Positions 34,601 through 44,118 of a stretch of 64,000 bases of DNA are shown here, piece after piece. Each line of letters begins with the position of its first letter. Position 1 is the stretch's first letter. A program made the position numbers and the translations under genes. Under the pieces are notes generated by a model. The model saw nothing but the letters and a program-made list of their open reading frames with translations, ran no database searches and was not told the origin of the DNA. The stretch lies in contig CP136892.1 of NCBI GenBank assembly GCA_034359265.1, positions 10,774,501-10,838,500 of the forward strand, given 5' to 3'. This DNA is from Canna indica. Taxonomy: Eukaryota > Streptophyta > Magnoliopsida > Zingiberales > Cannaceae.

Positions 34601-34852
34601 ATTAGAATACTCAATAAAAGAAGATTTGGAGGAGGGCAGTTTGTCCATCCTCAAGGCACCCAGATGAGCCAACCCACTCAAGGCACCCAACCCACCCAAG
34701 GCACTCAACAGAGCTCTACCTCAGTAAGGAGCAGGAGCACCACCTTAGTAAGGAGCAGGAACACCACCTCAATAAGGAGCAGCAACAGACTCAAGGAAAA
34801 AAAGAAGCCAGATAATCAGTCATCTTCAAGTGTTAGGATTGATGTGGATTGA
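31626..34852 (+). pseudogene. MULE transposase (MURA-like), frames broken
   Basis: Starts after an AG acceptor with MKNFEIVIHHDGQM and RYVGG, the usual N-terminus of this family. After a shift near 31727 it reads RLLVETLGYSRTKLWYKDP, then an acidic linker and a stop at 32298. 32401-33087 holds the DNA-binding MuDR region (QDYALKNEKAIKFTRSGEKN, CHCRIYGS) and the MULE DDE core start (ISLDECLLK, GGQLLSAVGRDENNQMFPV). A frameshift at about 33085 and an intron (about 33144-33220) follow. 33246-33842 holds HRNCARHLYSNCKKK, NNMSEYFN-like YNMSEYFNGYILRARN, and the SWIM finger CSCRMWELSGIPCPR, whose usual final His is Arg. An in-frame TGA at 33840-33842 precedes LGEDPTEYVHEYF and GRPKRARNK. A degraded zinc knuckle (CSTYGHNKRSC, first Cys lost) and a repetitive C-terminus (QGTQ, NLENQGVQ) end it. 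Confidence 0.9.
34295..34395 (+). repeat. 30-bp coding repeat near the MULE transposase end
   Basis: AACCAGGGTGCGCAATTCAA and its variants recur at a 30-bp step about four times, encoding a ten-residue repeat around LENQGVQIN. It belongs to the variable C-terminal extension of the transposase. Confidence 0.7.
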
Positions 34853-35030
34853 TATGGATTGTATGTAGATCGTATGTGGATTGTATGTGGATTGTATTTG
34901 GATTAATATGTGGATTGATATATTTATGGATTGTATGTGGATCAGTCATGGATTGTATGTGGATTGATATATTTATGGATTATATGTGGATTGATATGGA
35001 TTGATATGTGGATTATATGTAGTAACCATT
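34853..35030 (+). repeat. TGTATGTGGAT minisatellite
   Basis: About a dozen units of 9-13 bases around GTATGTGGATT, starting just after the transposase stop. It lies in the MULE 3' untranslated zone. Confidence 0.8.
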
Positions 35031-35164
35031 ACGTGATTTTGTATGAATTATGTGTCATTCTAAGTTTTATATATGTGGCATGTGAAATTCTAAATTTTAT
35101 GTATGTGAAATGATGTGTACTAGTTGAATTGCGTACTGTGCAATAAATAGATGTGCTATAAATG

Positions 35165-35372
35165 ACAAAGTTCATGTATTTTATGGTTAAAAGTAACAAA
35201 GTTCATGTATTTTTACGTTAAAAGTGGCAAAGTTCATGTATTTTTACGTTAAAATTGGCAAAGTTCATGTATTTTTACATTAAAAGGTCTAAAGTTCATG
35301 TTTTTTAGGCTAAAATGGAAAAGTTCATGTATTTTTTGCCAAAAATGTGAAAGTTCATGTATTTTTTGGTGC
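35165..35372 (+). repeat. ~31-bp tandem repeat resembling the MULE TIR
   Basis: Seven units with the core AAAGTTCATGTATTTTT, spaced 29-35 bases. The core resembles the TIR words AAAGTTCGTGTATTTTC (about 36357) and CAAACTTTGATTCC (31115), read in the same sense as the right TIR. The repeat could supply extra transposase binding sites; that is inference. Confidence 0.75.
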
Positions 35373-35576
35373 ACAGTTTACTAATAGATTGAAACATACT
35401 AAAATATATTATCTTCAAATATACATGGGAGGATAACATCAAAATACATAAACCAAAATACTTCATGGTAGTAACTTTAGGCTATTATCTTTGTTCCCAC
35501 CCCCAAATAACATACTAAAAAATACGATACATACAACAAAAAACACCATACACACACTACCCTTCCTTAAATTGAC

Positions 35577-35980
35577 TTATTTTTTGTCATTCCTGAATTG
35601 AGCTATCTTATCTTCAAATGTTTTTTCTTTTGTCTTGCTCATTTCTATCATTTCTTCCATTAGCTTCAGTTTCTCGAGAAGATTTTTTTTTTCCTCAATC
35701 AAACCTCGCAGAATACCTTTGTGTGGTCGTGATCGTCAGGATCATGTCACGCAAAGAAGTGACAATCATTCTCTTGTCAAAAGATAGGAGTGAGTGATTA
35801 CGATAAAGATTTGACTTTAGGGTGAGGTGATTACAATAGATCATACATTCCAATGTCTGCATCCCCAAAACCTTCTTCCGAGATTTCTTTGGCTCCATGC
35901 GGTGAACAAAACAACTCGCACGTTTTGGCAGCAGTGCGAAACAACAACCTGTCATGAATTCACTGAAGATTCCTCCATTC
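35577..35980 (-). pseudogene. Decayed GRF-type zinc-finger gene, antisense in the MULE
   Basis: One minus-strand frame from 35978 (MEESSVNS, then a stop) reads HCCQNVRVVLFTAWSQ and NLGRRFWGCRHWN. This is the GRF zinc-finger signature (Cys pair, T-x-W, NxGRRFxxC). A second frame at about 35750 reads CHFFA-stop-HDPDDHDH, the family's C-x-FFxWxD step with the Trp codon turned to stop. A third (about 35577-35710) reads EEKKNLLEKLKLMEEMIEMS, a coiled coil, and ends at a proper stop. So at least two frameshifts and two stops have accumulated. GRF proteins of this size are common near plant MULE transposases, from memory. The role in the element is unknown. Confidence 0.65.
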
Positions 35981-35995
35981 GTCCCATGATTTCCC

Positions 35996-36447
35996 TTCCT
36001 GATATGATCGTCCCTTCGTGCCCTAATCCGACGACAAAGACTTGCCCTAATCCAGCGACAAATGCGACAACAATCCCCCTCTTCGCAGTGTTCGAGTAGG
36101 CGAGCAGGTAAAATAAGAACTAGGGCATCGAGCGCACCCAACTTGAAGACGACGGGAAAATTACCATTTTGCATGTCCCCATTTCAAAAAACATTAGCAT
36201 CGGGGGTGGGTAGTTTCGTAATTTTATGTTACCCTTTACTTGTCCGTTGAATTATGTGTCATGTTGGCAAAGTAACTTATCACATCGTCGCCGTTAACGT
36301 CCATGTCAGCAAAATTCGTCAGAAAAGACGATGCGTGCTTAACGGGGTGACGGAATCAAAGTTCGTGTATTTTCTTGCTAACGGAAAAAGTTTATGCTAA
36401 AAATAAGAAAAGATCCAAAGTTCGTATTTTTTTTTGGTATTTAGCCT
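35996..36447 (-). repeat. Right TIR of the MULE
   Basis: The inverted partner of 31038-31456. It contains a local duplication of GCCCTAATCC (36020 and 36044) not present in the left arm. The outer end is GGTATTTAGCCT. Confidence 0.85.
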
Positions 36448-36456
36448 AAATTATAT

Positions 36457-38587
36457 ATTAAATCTTGTTTTGGTTCAAATTTAAATCAAACATGTAAATG
36501 TGTACTTGAATATTTATCTGTGCCTTAAACTTGGAGACATGTACCTTGGAGCATTTTTGGATATTTTTCTTTTGAAGAGTCTTAGCAATTGTATTCTGTT
36601 TGACTTTTGTAATCATGATGAAAACAAAGATGCTCATTGGGGTAGCAAATAGGGCATATATATGTAAGGATCGTCTGATAGGATCATCTATTCGCCCTCT
36701 TGAATTAAAGGTCATTCCGTCCAATGACCTTTTGCTGTTGGCTTTTGTCAAATTTTAATATAAGTATTTTTTTCTGGTAAAAAAACTTGAATGCTGGTCT
36801 TAATTATTTTTCTGAACATTTGAAATTTATTTGAAATTGGGTATGTAATAAAAAAATTCAATATTTGATGGAATTTTTTGCGATCATGCTCAAGGGAGGA
36901 AAGGCGGCCACGTGAGCATAGAAGGGTATTGAGGGCATTCACGAGAGGAGGTCGTTGTCAATCAAGGTAGGATTCTCATCCTAGTCTTCTTTGTCATGGC
37001 TCTATTATGTTGTGAGTGGGAAAATCATCAAAGCGGATGGCGTGGTAGTTGTAGCACTTTCGTGTGGCCATATTGTGTTGTGTTATAGTTGCAATGTGAG
37101 ACTCGCAAATGTCACGTGTCATGCGGTTGAGGGCAAATATATATAGGCCATTGCTATATCCTGGTTGTTGCATCGTGCGACCTTGGCACACAGTGGAGGT
37201 TCGCGTATATAAATGAAGCGAGGTTGCACCCCACACGACCATTAATGTGCCACGTACCGAAGCCCTGGTGTGACATTGCCAAGCTCTAGTGCGGCATCGC
37301 CCAATGCAATTAGGGTTGTCGTGAGACTATTGAGTTGGTCTCGTTGGGGTTTTGTATTGTGAAGACGATATTCGTCTCTAGTAGGTTGATGACGATTGAT
37401 GGTCGGGTTTTGACAATTGTAAGTGGGAGGGGGCCGGAGAGGTGGTCAGATGTGTTGTCAGAGTTTTAGAGATTTTGTGTTATATTTTATTATTGATATA
37501 TTTCAAAAGGCTTATCTTTAAAATATTACAATTTATTAATTTAATGGACACACTTATTAATTTTATAATTGCAAGGAGTGTTTTTTTCAAAATCACATGT
37601 GAATACTCATTTAGAATTATAAATGTAATAAATATATGTTATTCTTCGATAATTCATTTAGAAGGTTTTATGAATGTTGAATGAGACCGAGCTACGTATG
37701 AAAAGATGTTTTGAACTCAATGGCAGGGTTCATTTCCTCAATAAAATAGGTCTTGTTCATTTAATTAATTAGTCTTTTACAGTAGATTATTACATAAGAG
37801 TTTATGTAATACCAGTTTAATATTGATTTCCAAGTTTGTTAGTGTTATAGAGAATACGAAATCCTATTTTTGTGCATATGCTACTACCATAATTTAAGCT
37901 TACCTTATTGTTTTTATGCTATTATTGGAATTCCGTCATTATTCATTGATTCATGAGCATCTTGAATCATCACGTGCTATATAGTATGTTTTTTTAGTAG
38001 TATCTATAAAATGCATATCTTATAGTATAAAAATGAGATGAGGTAGAATTATTTATGAATGCATGTGATATGCCTATTGAGTTTATCAATATATAATTGA
38101 TAGTAATAGAATATATGAACGTATTTTATTTTATTTGCGAAACCTTAAGTTCTTCTCCTAGTTGCTTGAGAGAGTGTAAGGGGAACACACTTATCCACCT
38201 CGCTCTTGATTAATATAAAATAATCTAGAGTTCGTGAAATAAATTAAATTACATGACTAGGTGTTACCTTTGGTGCATCACAATATAGTATTAATGTTAT
38301 GAGTTAATTAGTGGATTAGTGTGCATGTTTTATGAATCGTTATACATATTGAGTTAATGTCGTAGTGTTTAACATATTAGCATAAAATCTTCTTAGCTTT
38401 CCACTACTTCAATTTTATGCTTGTTTCATACGCTCTAATGTAGTATCTTTATCTGGAGTTAGATAATTTGCTTTCTACTATTTCATTTGATATGTTGCCT
38501 GAATTTTACTTTATATGATGACACTTGTTATTTGGTTCCTTCTTTGAGTTATTGGAATGATACTCGAAATATATCAATCAATTATCT
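36457..38587. other. Non-coding interval
   Basis: No gene supported. A patch at 36890-37440 is more GC-rich and carries several GTGCCACG and GGCATCG words without an open frame of note. The rest is AT-rich. Confidence 0.4.
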
Positions 38588-38662
38588 CATTACTAAAAAA
38601 AATTCGTCTTTGATGGCTCTCACCATCGCAAAGTCATCGTAGAAGACCTTTTGTGACAACCA

Positions 38663-39040
38663 AAAGTATTATGATCCACTTGATGGGATAACTGGCTCAT
38701 CAACTTCGTAGGCCCAAATCATTCACCTATTAAAATGTTTAAGCAAAAGTTTATAGTAGTCCGTCCATCAAGCCTTACAAACCAACACAACATCCAATAT
38801 ACTCCTGATGTGGGACTAAATCGGAGTATTATAATCTCTCACACTTATGTCTTGACGTTCTTGTTAAGATCCAACTCAAGTCTAACAAATAGTCTAAAAT
38901 CACATCCAAGTCAGCAGCATGTGAGGTCTAGCCTAGTAACGGCTTCACCCCATGCCCTAAACCTAATTTTTTTTCACATGGGTTTCTTTCCCGAGAGAGA
39001 GAGAGAGAAAAATGGGGACGATGGATCATGCGCAGGTTGA
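38663..39040. other. Possible small insertion in the old CACTA end
   Basis: A block with no CACTA subterminal words. It contains GATGTGGGACTAAATC and CCATCAAGCCTTACAAACC, phrases that recur in plant genomes near small dispersed repeats (from memory), and a (GA)n tract at 38994-39008. Ends not resolved. Confidence 0.3.
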
Positions 39041-39482
39041 AGTATTCGATCTTTGAAGACTTTGCGACAGCTAGCGGCAATCGCGACGCGGTCGTCCTGC
39101 CGTCGCTACGTACTTAATTCCGTGACGATCGATTTCATGGTCGTTGTGCCATCACAACTATTTCGACTGTGCGACAATCATATATTCTCAGCAGTCGTAG
39201 AACTATCGCATCTGTGATTGCTTCATTAGCTGTCGTAGAAAGCTGTCATGACCTTCACTGATGGCTCACTCCATTTGTAAGCAGTCAGTGAACACCATCA
39301 CCAATGGCGTGCGACGACCCAATCCGTTGCAAATAACATCATTGTTGATAACTTAGCAATGACTGGCGTAGCCGTTGCTATTTATATATCAGCAATGACC
39401 TGATAGATAAATAGCAATGGCCCTTCGGCTGTTGCTGATATCGTTATCAGTGACAGCCTTACGGCCCGAGGTAAAGCCATTG

Positions 39483-39745
39483 CACTACTAGAAACTTCGT
39501 CTTCAGCAACGGCTATCAGCGACGGCCGCTCAAGCCGTTGCTATTTGCAACGGCATTCTTACGGCCGCTCGAGCCGTTGCAAAAAACTGTATCTGCAACG
39601 GTGTTCTAACGGAAAACCGAGCCGTTGCTGATTATTTTAATTATCAGCAACGGCTTTCGGACGGAAAGGCGAGCCGTTGCTGATTTTTTAATATTCAGCA
39701 ACGGCTTGCTAACGGATAAGTGAGCCGTTGCTGATAAGTTTATAT
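39483..39745 (+). repeat. Left subterminal repeat array of the CACTA
   Basis: About eight inverted-word pairs of CAGCAACGGC and GCCGTTGC, spaced 25-45 bases, within 260 bases of the end. In En/Spm such motifs are binding sites of the ORF2-type protein; that assignment here is by analogy. Confidence 0.85.
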
Positions 39746-39759
39746 AGGGCACGCTCTCG

Positions 39760-39840
39760 CGCCCGACTCTTCTTCCTCCCGCTGCTGCCGCCGCCGCTCC
39801 TGCCGACGCCGACGACGCCGACGACGCCGACCGCTGCTGC
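39760..39840 (+). repeat. GCCGCCGCT/GACGCC triplet-rich tract
   Basis: CTGCCGCCGCCGC and CCGACGCCGACGACGCC runs make a GC-rich triplet tract just inside the left subterminal array. Probably part of the element's leader. Confidence 0.6.
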
Positions 39841-40083
39841 CGACTTGTTCAGGTAAGTCTCTTCCCTGCTGCCGTCTCTTCCCTGCGGCCGGCGGAAATC
39901 ACCCGACCTTCTGCAGTGGCCGGACAGTGTGTCCGGCCACTGTACGCCGGCGCCGGAGGGTGGACTCCGGCGCCGGAATTTATAATATATATATAGTTTA
40001 TATTATTTTATATTTGTTAATTAATTATTTAATAATTGTTAATTAATTGTTTAGATTAATTGTTTAATTTGTTAGATTAATTT

Positions 40084-40265
40084 CGGACGCGCGCCGGAAT
40101 CGTCCACTTCGGACGCGCGCCGGTATCGTCCAATTCGGACTCGCGCCGGAATCGTCCACTTCGGACGCGCGCCGGAATCGTCCAATTCGGACTCGCGTCG
40201 GAATCGTCCACTTCGGACTCGCGCCGGAATCGTCCACTTCGGACGCGCGCCGAAATCTTCCAATA
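40084..40265 (+). repeat. 26-bp x 7 tandem repeat in the CACTA leader
   Basis: Units start at 40084, 40110, 40136, 40162, 40188, 40214 and 40240. The core is CGGACGCGCGCCGGAATCGT, with C/T swaps (GCGC/TCGC) between units. The high CpG content contrasts with the AT-rich sequence just before it. Minus-strand open frames across it are artefacts of a repeat without stops. Confidence 0.95.
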
Positions 40266-40475
40266 TGGACTCGAACTGTCTCGAAACATTTAGAAAATAA
40301 TCATCCTCCGACGAGTTGATATGTTTCACGTACGCATCGACGATCGGATATGATTTAGCAAAACCTTAGATCCGTTCGGGAATTGTATGTTCGTGTAAAA
40401 GAAGTAGATGATCTTTTATACGACGTACAATTCTTGAATTGTCCCTGATTGGACAATTTGGGAATATAGTTATTT

Positions 40476-40651
40476 GTACTGCACTTACGTTTTTATTTTA
40501 ACTGTTAACTAATTATTCTAAATTTCGGCAACATCTCTCTTGTTCTCCGATACGCGCCCAGATGATATGCGTATTCGGAGAACTGTAGGGAGATGCTGTC
40601 GAAATTTAGAATAATTAGTTAACAGTTAAAATAAAAACGTAAGTGCAGTAC
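40476..40651 (+). other. Long hairpin in the CACTA 5' leader
   Basis: Arms 40476-40537 and 40590-40651 are 62 bases each and nearly perfectly inverted (GTACTGCACTTACG pairs with CGTAAGTGCAGTAC). The loop itself folds through TTCTCCGATACGC and GCGTATTCGGAGAA. It lies about 80 bases before the TNP2 start codon. Equivalent hairpins, with diverged sequence, occupy the leaders of the other CACTA copies (about 47762-47925 and 51931-52107). Possible roles are leader structure, small-RNA precursor or a fossil MITE. Confidence 0.85.
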
Positions 40652-40732
40652 GAATAACATAAATCCCGAATGGAATAGGACAATCTCACCTAAAGACATT
40701 AACCAAAGAAATTGTCATTGATTGACAGAATC

Positions 40733-41818
40733 ATGTCGGCTGATCGAAGTTGGATGTACCGACGTCTTGATCGTGGAGCTTTAACAAATGAGTTTCGATT
40801 AGGCGTAACGTACTTCCTAAATTTCGCCTATTCGAATCGGAATTTCGTTAGCATGGGTGATCAAATCCGATGTCCGTGCCGCATTTGTTCAAATGGACGA
40901 TTTTTGGATCGGGAGACTGTCACTCTGCATCTATATACCAAAGGATTTGCACCGAGATATTTTCTATGGACTTGTCACGGGGAGTCACGCGAAGTCGGGA
41001 CGTCGAGCAATCCTGTCGTTCAGACATATGGTGAATCTTCCTCTGCTGGTGCTTCTTCATCCGGTCAATGTAATCCCTATAGAACTATGATACTTGATAG
41101 TCTTGGGGGTCAATTCCGCCTGAATGATAATGTTGATCGGCCAGTTCTTCAGACATCAGTCCCACCAGATACTACAGCGGTTGATATCACAGAAGTAGGG
41201 GCTGCGGTAGAGATTGAATTACCGAATAAAGAAGCTGCAGAATTTTACGAGATGTTGAAAGCTGCCGATGAACCTTTGTATGAGAATTGTCCTAAATACA
41301 CTAGGTTTTCAGCAATGACACAGCTCTTAAGCATCAAGGCCGATTGTAATATCAGCGGAGTTGCGTATGATCGGATTGCTGGATTGATTAATGGAATGCT
41401 GCCTACTGATAACAAGTTTGAGCCTACTTTTTATAAGACTAAAAAGCTAATGAGAAAATTGGGGCTTGGGTACGAAAAAATACACGCGTGCCAAAATAAC
41501 TGCATTTTATATTATAAAGAAAATGTGCAGTTGGATAAATGCCCTGTATGTCAACACCCTCGTTACAAGGAGAAGAAATCGGTCCGACAGAAAAATATCC
41601 CGTTTAAGGTGCTTCGGTATTTTCCACTAACACCGTTTAAGGATCGTATTATTCCAATACTCGAGGATGCAGACACAACATCAATCCAATTAGAAGTTGA
41701 ATATGCTGATGATGACGATCATGAAATTGAGGAAGCTGGAGATGAAGAAGATGAAGAAGAGGAAGAAGAGGAAGAAGAAGAAGAATTCGAAGACTATTAT
41801 TCAGATGATGAAGAATAA
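40733..41818 (+). CDS. Internally deleted CACTA TNP2 protein, intact 361-codon frame
   Basis: The start MSADRSWMYRRL matches the MSDDRSWMY starts of the other copies; an upstream in-frame ATG at 40712 is less likely. Residues 1-83 form the transposase-associated domain with a CPCRICSNGRF zinc-type motif, HLYTKGFAPRYF and WTCHGE. About residues 170-290 follow the family up to KVLRYFPLTP. There the reading jumps to IIPILEDADT, the extreme C-terminus, and ends in about 45 mostly Asp/Glu residues. The DDE-type TNP2 core, DUF4218 and DUF4216 regions present at 56.7-58.9 kb are absent. The junction keeps frame. It may be a deletion derivative whose product binds DNA without catalysis; that is inference. 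Confidence 0.75.
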   Translation: MSADRSWMYRRLDRGALTNEFRLGVTYFLNFAYSNRNFVSMGDQIRCPCRICSNGRFLDRETVTLHLYTKGFAPRYFLWTCHGESREVGTSSNPVVQTYGESSSAGASSSGQCNPYRTMILDSLGGQFRLNDNVDRPVLQTSVPPDTTAVDITEVGAAVEIELPNKEAAEFYEMLKAADEPLYENCPKYTRFSAMTQLLSIKADCNISGVAYDRIAGLINGMLPTDNKFEPTFYKTKKLMRKLGLGYEKIHACQNNCILYYKENVQLDKCPVCQHPRYKEKKSVRQKNIPFKVLRYFPLTPFKDRIIPILEDADTTSIQLEVEYADDDDHEIEEAGDEEDEEEEEEEEEEEFEDYYSDDEE

Positions 41819-41893
41819 TTGTAAAGTATATATTTTATTAAATATATCTCTACTATTTATACAATAATCTGATTATATGTCTGTTCGACAGAT

Positions 41894-43435
41894 ATGTCTG
41901 GTCGTGGTTATCGACGCAGGAGAGTTTCGTAGTCTCCGATCGGTGAGACTCCAGCACTTACTCATGCTGCTGATCCTCCTGTTGCTGATCCTCATGAGGA
42001 TGATACTGCCGAGGCTAGTACATCCAGACGTAGGCGGCCACGCGGGCCGAACAGGTGGCAGCCTCCACCAGCCACAGAGTCACGTAGATTGATTAGCGTG
42101 ATTGGGGAGCGGTACGTAATATATCATGAATTATGAATCATTACAAATTCATTATATCATAATATAATATTAAAATTTATTTTTGTTGTGCAGGTTCGAG
42201 CAAGAAGAAGTGCCGAGGAGCATTTCTTCTACTATTCGACGATACATGCACGGGGCATGGCCTACGTGGTCTCACGTGCCTAGCGAGCACGTCGACATGT
42301 TATGGCGCGAGTTTGAGGCACGTATTAATATTTTTTTTACATGCATGATATATTAATATTGGTACTGATATTATTATTTTGCAGGCTCGCTATACATGGG
42401 CCGAGGACCAGAGGCCCTTCATTTACGCTGCCTGGGAGGCTATTTCCCGGGCAAGGTACAACGGGCAGCTGGGGCAGTCTCGGTCCCAGGCGATGGCCCG
42501 AGCTGGGACCACTAACATCGCGGAGACTCGGGGATACGACCCCGGTTGGATTACTCCGGATATATGGGACCAGCTTGTGGGGATATGGTCGACGGATCGA
42601 TGGCAGGAGGTTTCTTGGAATGCGGCTAGAAATCGCATGTCGGGGGGAGCAGCGCGTCACACCGGCGGCTCTGTTGCATTTGCAGTGCACGCAAACCGTA
42701 TGGTAAGTATATCTTTTAATTATATATTTTATTTGTTATTATGTGTACTAATTAATGTATTTGTTTTGTAAATGTAGACGACGGTGTCGGATGACGGGAG
42801 TGTCCAGCGACCCTCCCCGATGGCGGTGTTTGAGCGGACTCACCGTCGAGCACATGGGACTGGGGAGTACATCCACAACCGCGCTGCATACATTATGGTA
42901 ATTATATATTTGTTTAAATTATTCATTATATATTTATAATTTAAGTTTTATGATAAATATTAAACAAAAAATCAAACTCGAGTAGGAGACCTACAGCCAG
43001 ACGGTGGTGCAGCGTGGGGGTACCCCCGAGGACTTTGACGCAGCATCGTGGGTCGAGGCCGCAGGTGGCTGGGACCATGGCCGCGTATATGGCTTCGCAG
43101 ATAGTGGTCATGCGCGAGCCGTACTAGGGCCACTTGGGGCACCGACCCCTCCGGTCGCTGGTGAGCGGCCGTCCACCTCCAGATCCAGTTATGATCATAG
43201 TAATAGGATAAGGACACTAGAGGAGACGATCGCGCGTCAGACTGAGTTGATGGAGCGCCAGAGTCAGACGATGGCGAATATAGAAGCTATGCTACGCAAC
43301 TTGTCGGGTCATCCCGAAGCAGGCATCTCTTCGGCATCATCTAATCCATCATCCTCGAGTCAGTCCACGCCGGTGTACACTCAAGCACTCCAGACCCCGC
43401 CATATGATCCAGGCCATCCTCCATCGTCATCGTGA
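41894..43435 (+). pseudogene. CACTA ORF2 (Transposase_24-like), five exons
   Basis: Exons inferred: 41894-42111, 42194-42317, 42385-42702, 42778-42897 and 42986-43435, with AG acceptors throughout and GT donors except the second intron, which starts GC. Segments include FEQEEVPRSISSTIRRYMHG, TWSHVPSEHVDMLWREFE, the conserved WDQLVGIWSTDRWQEVSWNA with ARNRMSGG, and FERTHRRAHGTGEYI. The last exon has WVEAAGGWDHGRVYGFADSG, then a coiled coil (TLEETIARQTELMERQSQTM) and a Ser/Pro-rich tail. One TAG at 41930-41932 in exon 1 is the only stop seen; start from a later codon is possible. The family product binds subterminal repeats. Confidence 0.75.
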
Positions 43436-43751
43436 GATTTTGTTTATATTGACTTTGTTACTGACATATTGAACTTGTTTAATTTATATTGACTATGTTA
43501 CTGAGATGTTGATACTTCAATTTTGCATTTGAATTGTGTTTATACTATCGTGGATAATTATGAATATAAATATAATTGTTTTGATGTATATCTTGGTGTG
43601 TTTGTGATGTGTGAATGAATGTGTATGAGATGTTTGTGATGTGTGAATGAATGTGTGTATGAGGGTATGGGTGTGTGAGTTATGTATCAGATAAATGTAT
43701 CAATGTATCAATGGAAATTTGAAATTTACAAATTTTCTGGTTGCAGGCCTA

Positions 43752-44118
43752 GGTCATCAGCAACGGCTTTCCCACGGGCGTCCGTGGGAAAGCCGTTGCT
43801 AAAAGTGTATCGAAAGCCGTTGCTGATGACCTACAGCAACGGCTTAGCGACGGAGTTTTACTAACGGTGTTGCTATGGACTCAGCGGCCGTTGCTATTAA
43901 TGGTATCAGCAACGGCTGCGGGTCTGTGGCAAAGCCGTTGCTGATAATATTTTTAGCGACGGCCCAGCGGCCGTTGCTGATAATGTTTTGAGCGACGGCC
44001 CGAGCGGCCGTTGCTGAGCCGTTGCTAAGTCATCAGCAACGCAACTTTCTCTCACGGCGCTATTGCAACGGCTCAGCAACGGCATCAGCCGTTGCTGATG
44101 ACCATTTTTCTAGTAGTG
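43752..44118 (+). repeat. Right subterminal repeat array of the CACTA
   Basis: GCAACGGC and GCCGTTGCT words in inverted pairs, including a near-perfect hairpin CGGCTTTCCCACGG...CCGTGGGAAAGCCG at 43763-43797. The array stops at the CTAGTAGTG terminus. Confidence 0.85.

Larger units (their letters stand above)
31038..36447 (+). mobile_element. MULE (Mutator-like) element with long TIRs
   Basis: The left terminus is AGTTAAATATCC and the inverse of the right terminus is AGGCTAAATACC. Both continue for over 400 bases as inverted copies (ATACGAACTT, GCATAAACTTTTTC, GATTCCGTCA, AAGTTACTTTGCCAAC). Nine-base flanks AAATTATAG (31029-31037) and AAATTATAT (36448-36456) match at 8 of 9, the MULE target-duplication length. 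It carries a plus-strand MURA-type transposase and a minus-strand GRF zinc-finger frame, both decayed. The two-gene convergent layout recalls MuDR, but the second gene is unrelated to mudrB by eye. Confidence 0.9.
39483..44118 (+). mobile_element. Younger CACTA element with intact ends and TSD
   Basis: Begins CACTACTAGAAAC (39483) and ends TTTTTCTAGTAGTG (44118). The flanking trinucleotide TTG (39480-39482 and 44119-44121) is the 3-bp CACTA duplication. Both ends carry dense arrays of CAGCAACGGC and GCCGTTGCTG words. It encodes an internally deleted TNP2 frame and a five-exon ORF2. At 4.6 kb it lacks about 2.3 kb of TNP2 present in the copy at 56.6-58.9 kb, so it cannot supply its own transposase. 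Confidence 0.92.

Noticed and set aside
35165..35372. CRISPR-like regular repeats
   Set aside because: The genome is a plant nuclear genome, the 'spacers' are as similar as the repeats, and the array is a minisatellite in a MULE.
35695..36174. 159-codon minus-strand frame in the MULE right arm
   Set aside because: It runs through TIR sequence and a different frame from the GRF finger; it shows no domain of its own.
40072..40329. Minus-strand Arg/Ser/Asp-repeat frames
   Set aside because: Explained by the 26-bp tandem repeat, which lacks stops in these frames; no similarity to any family I know.
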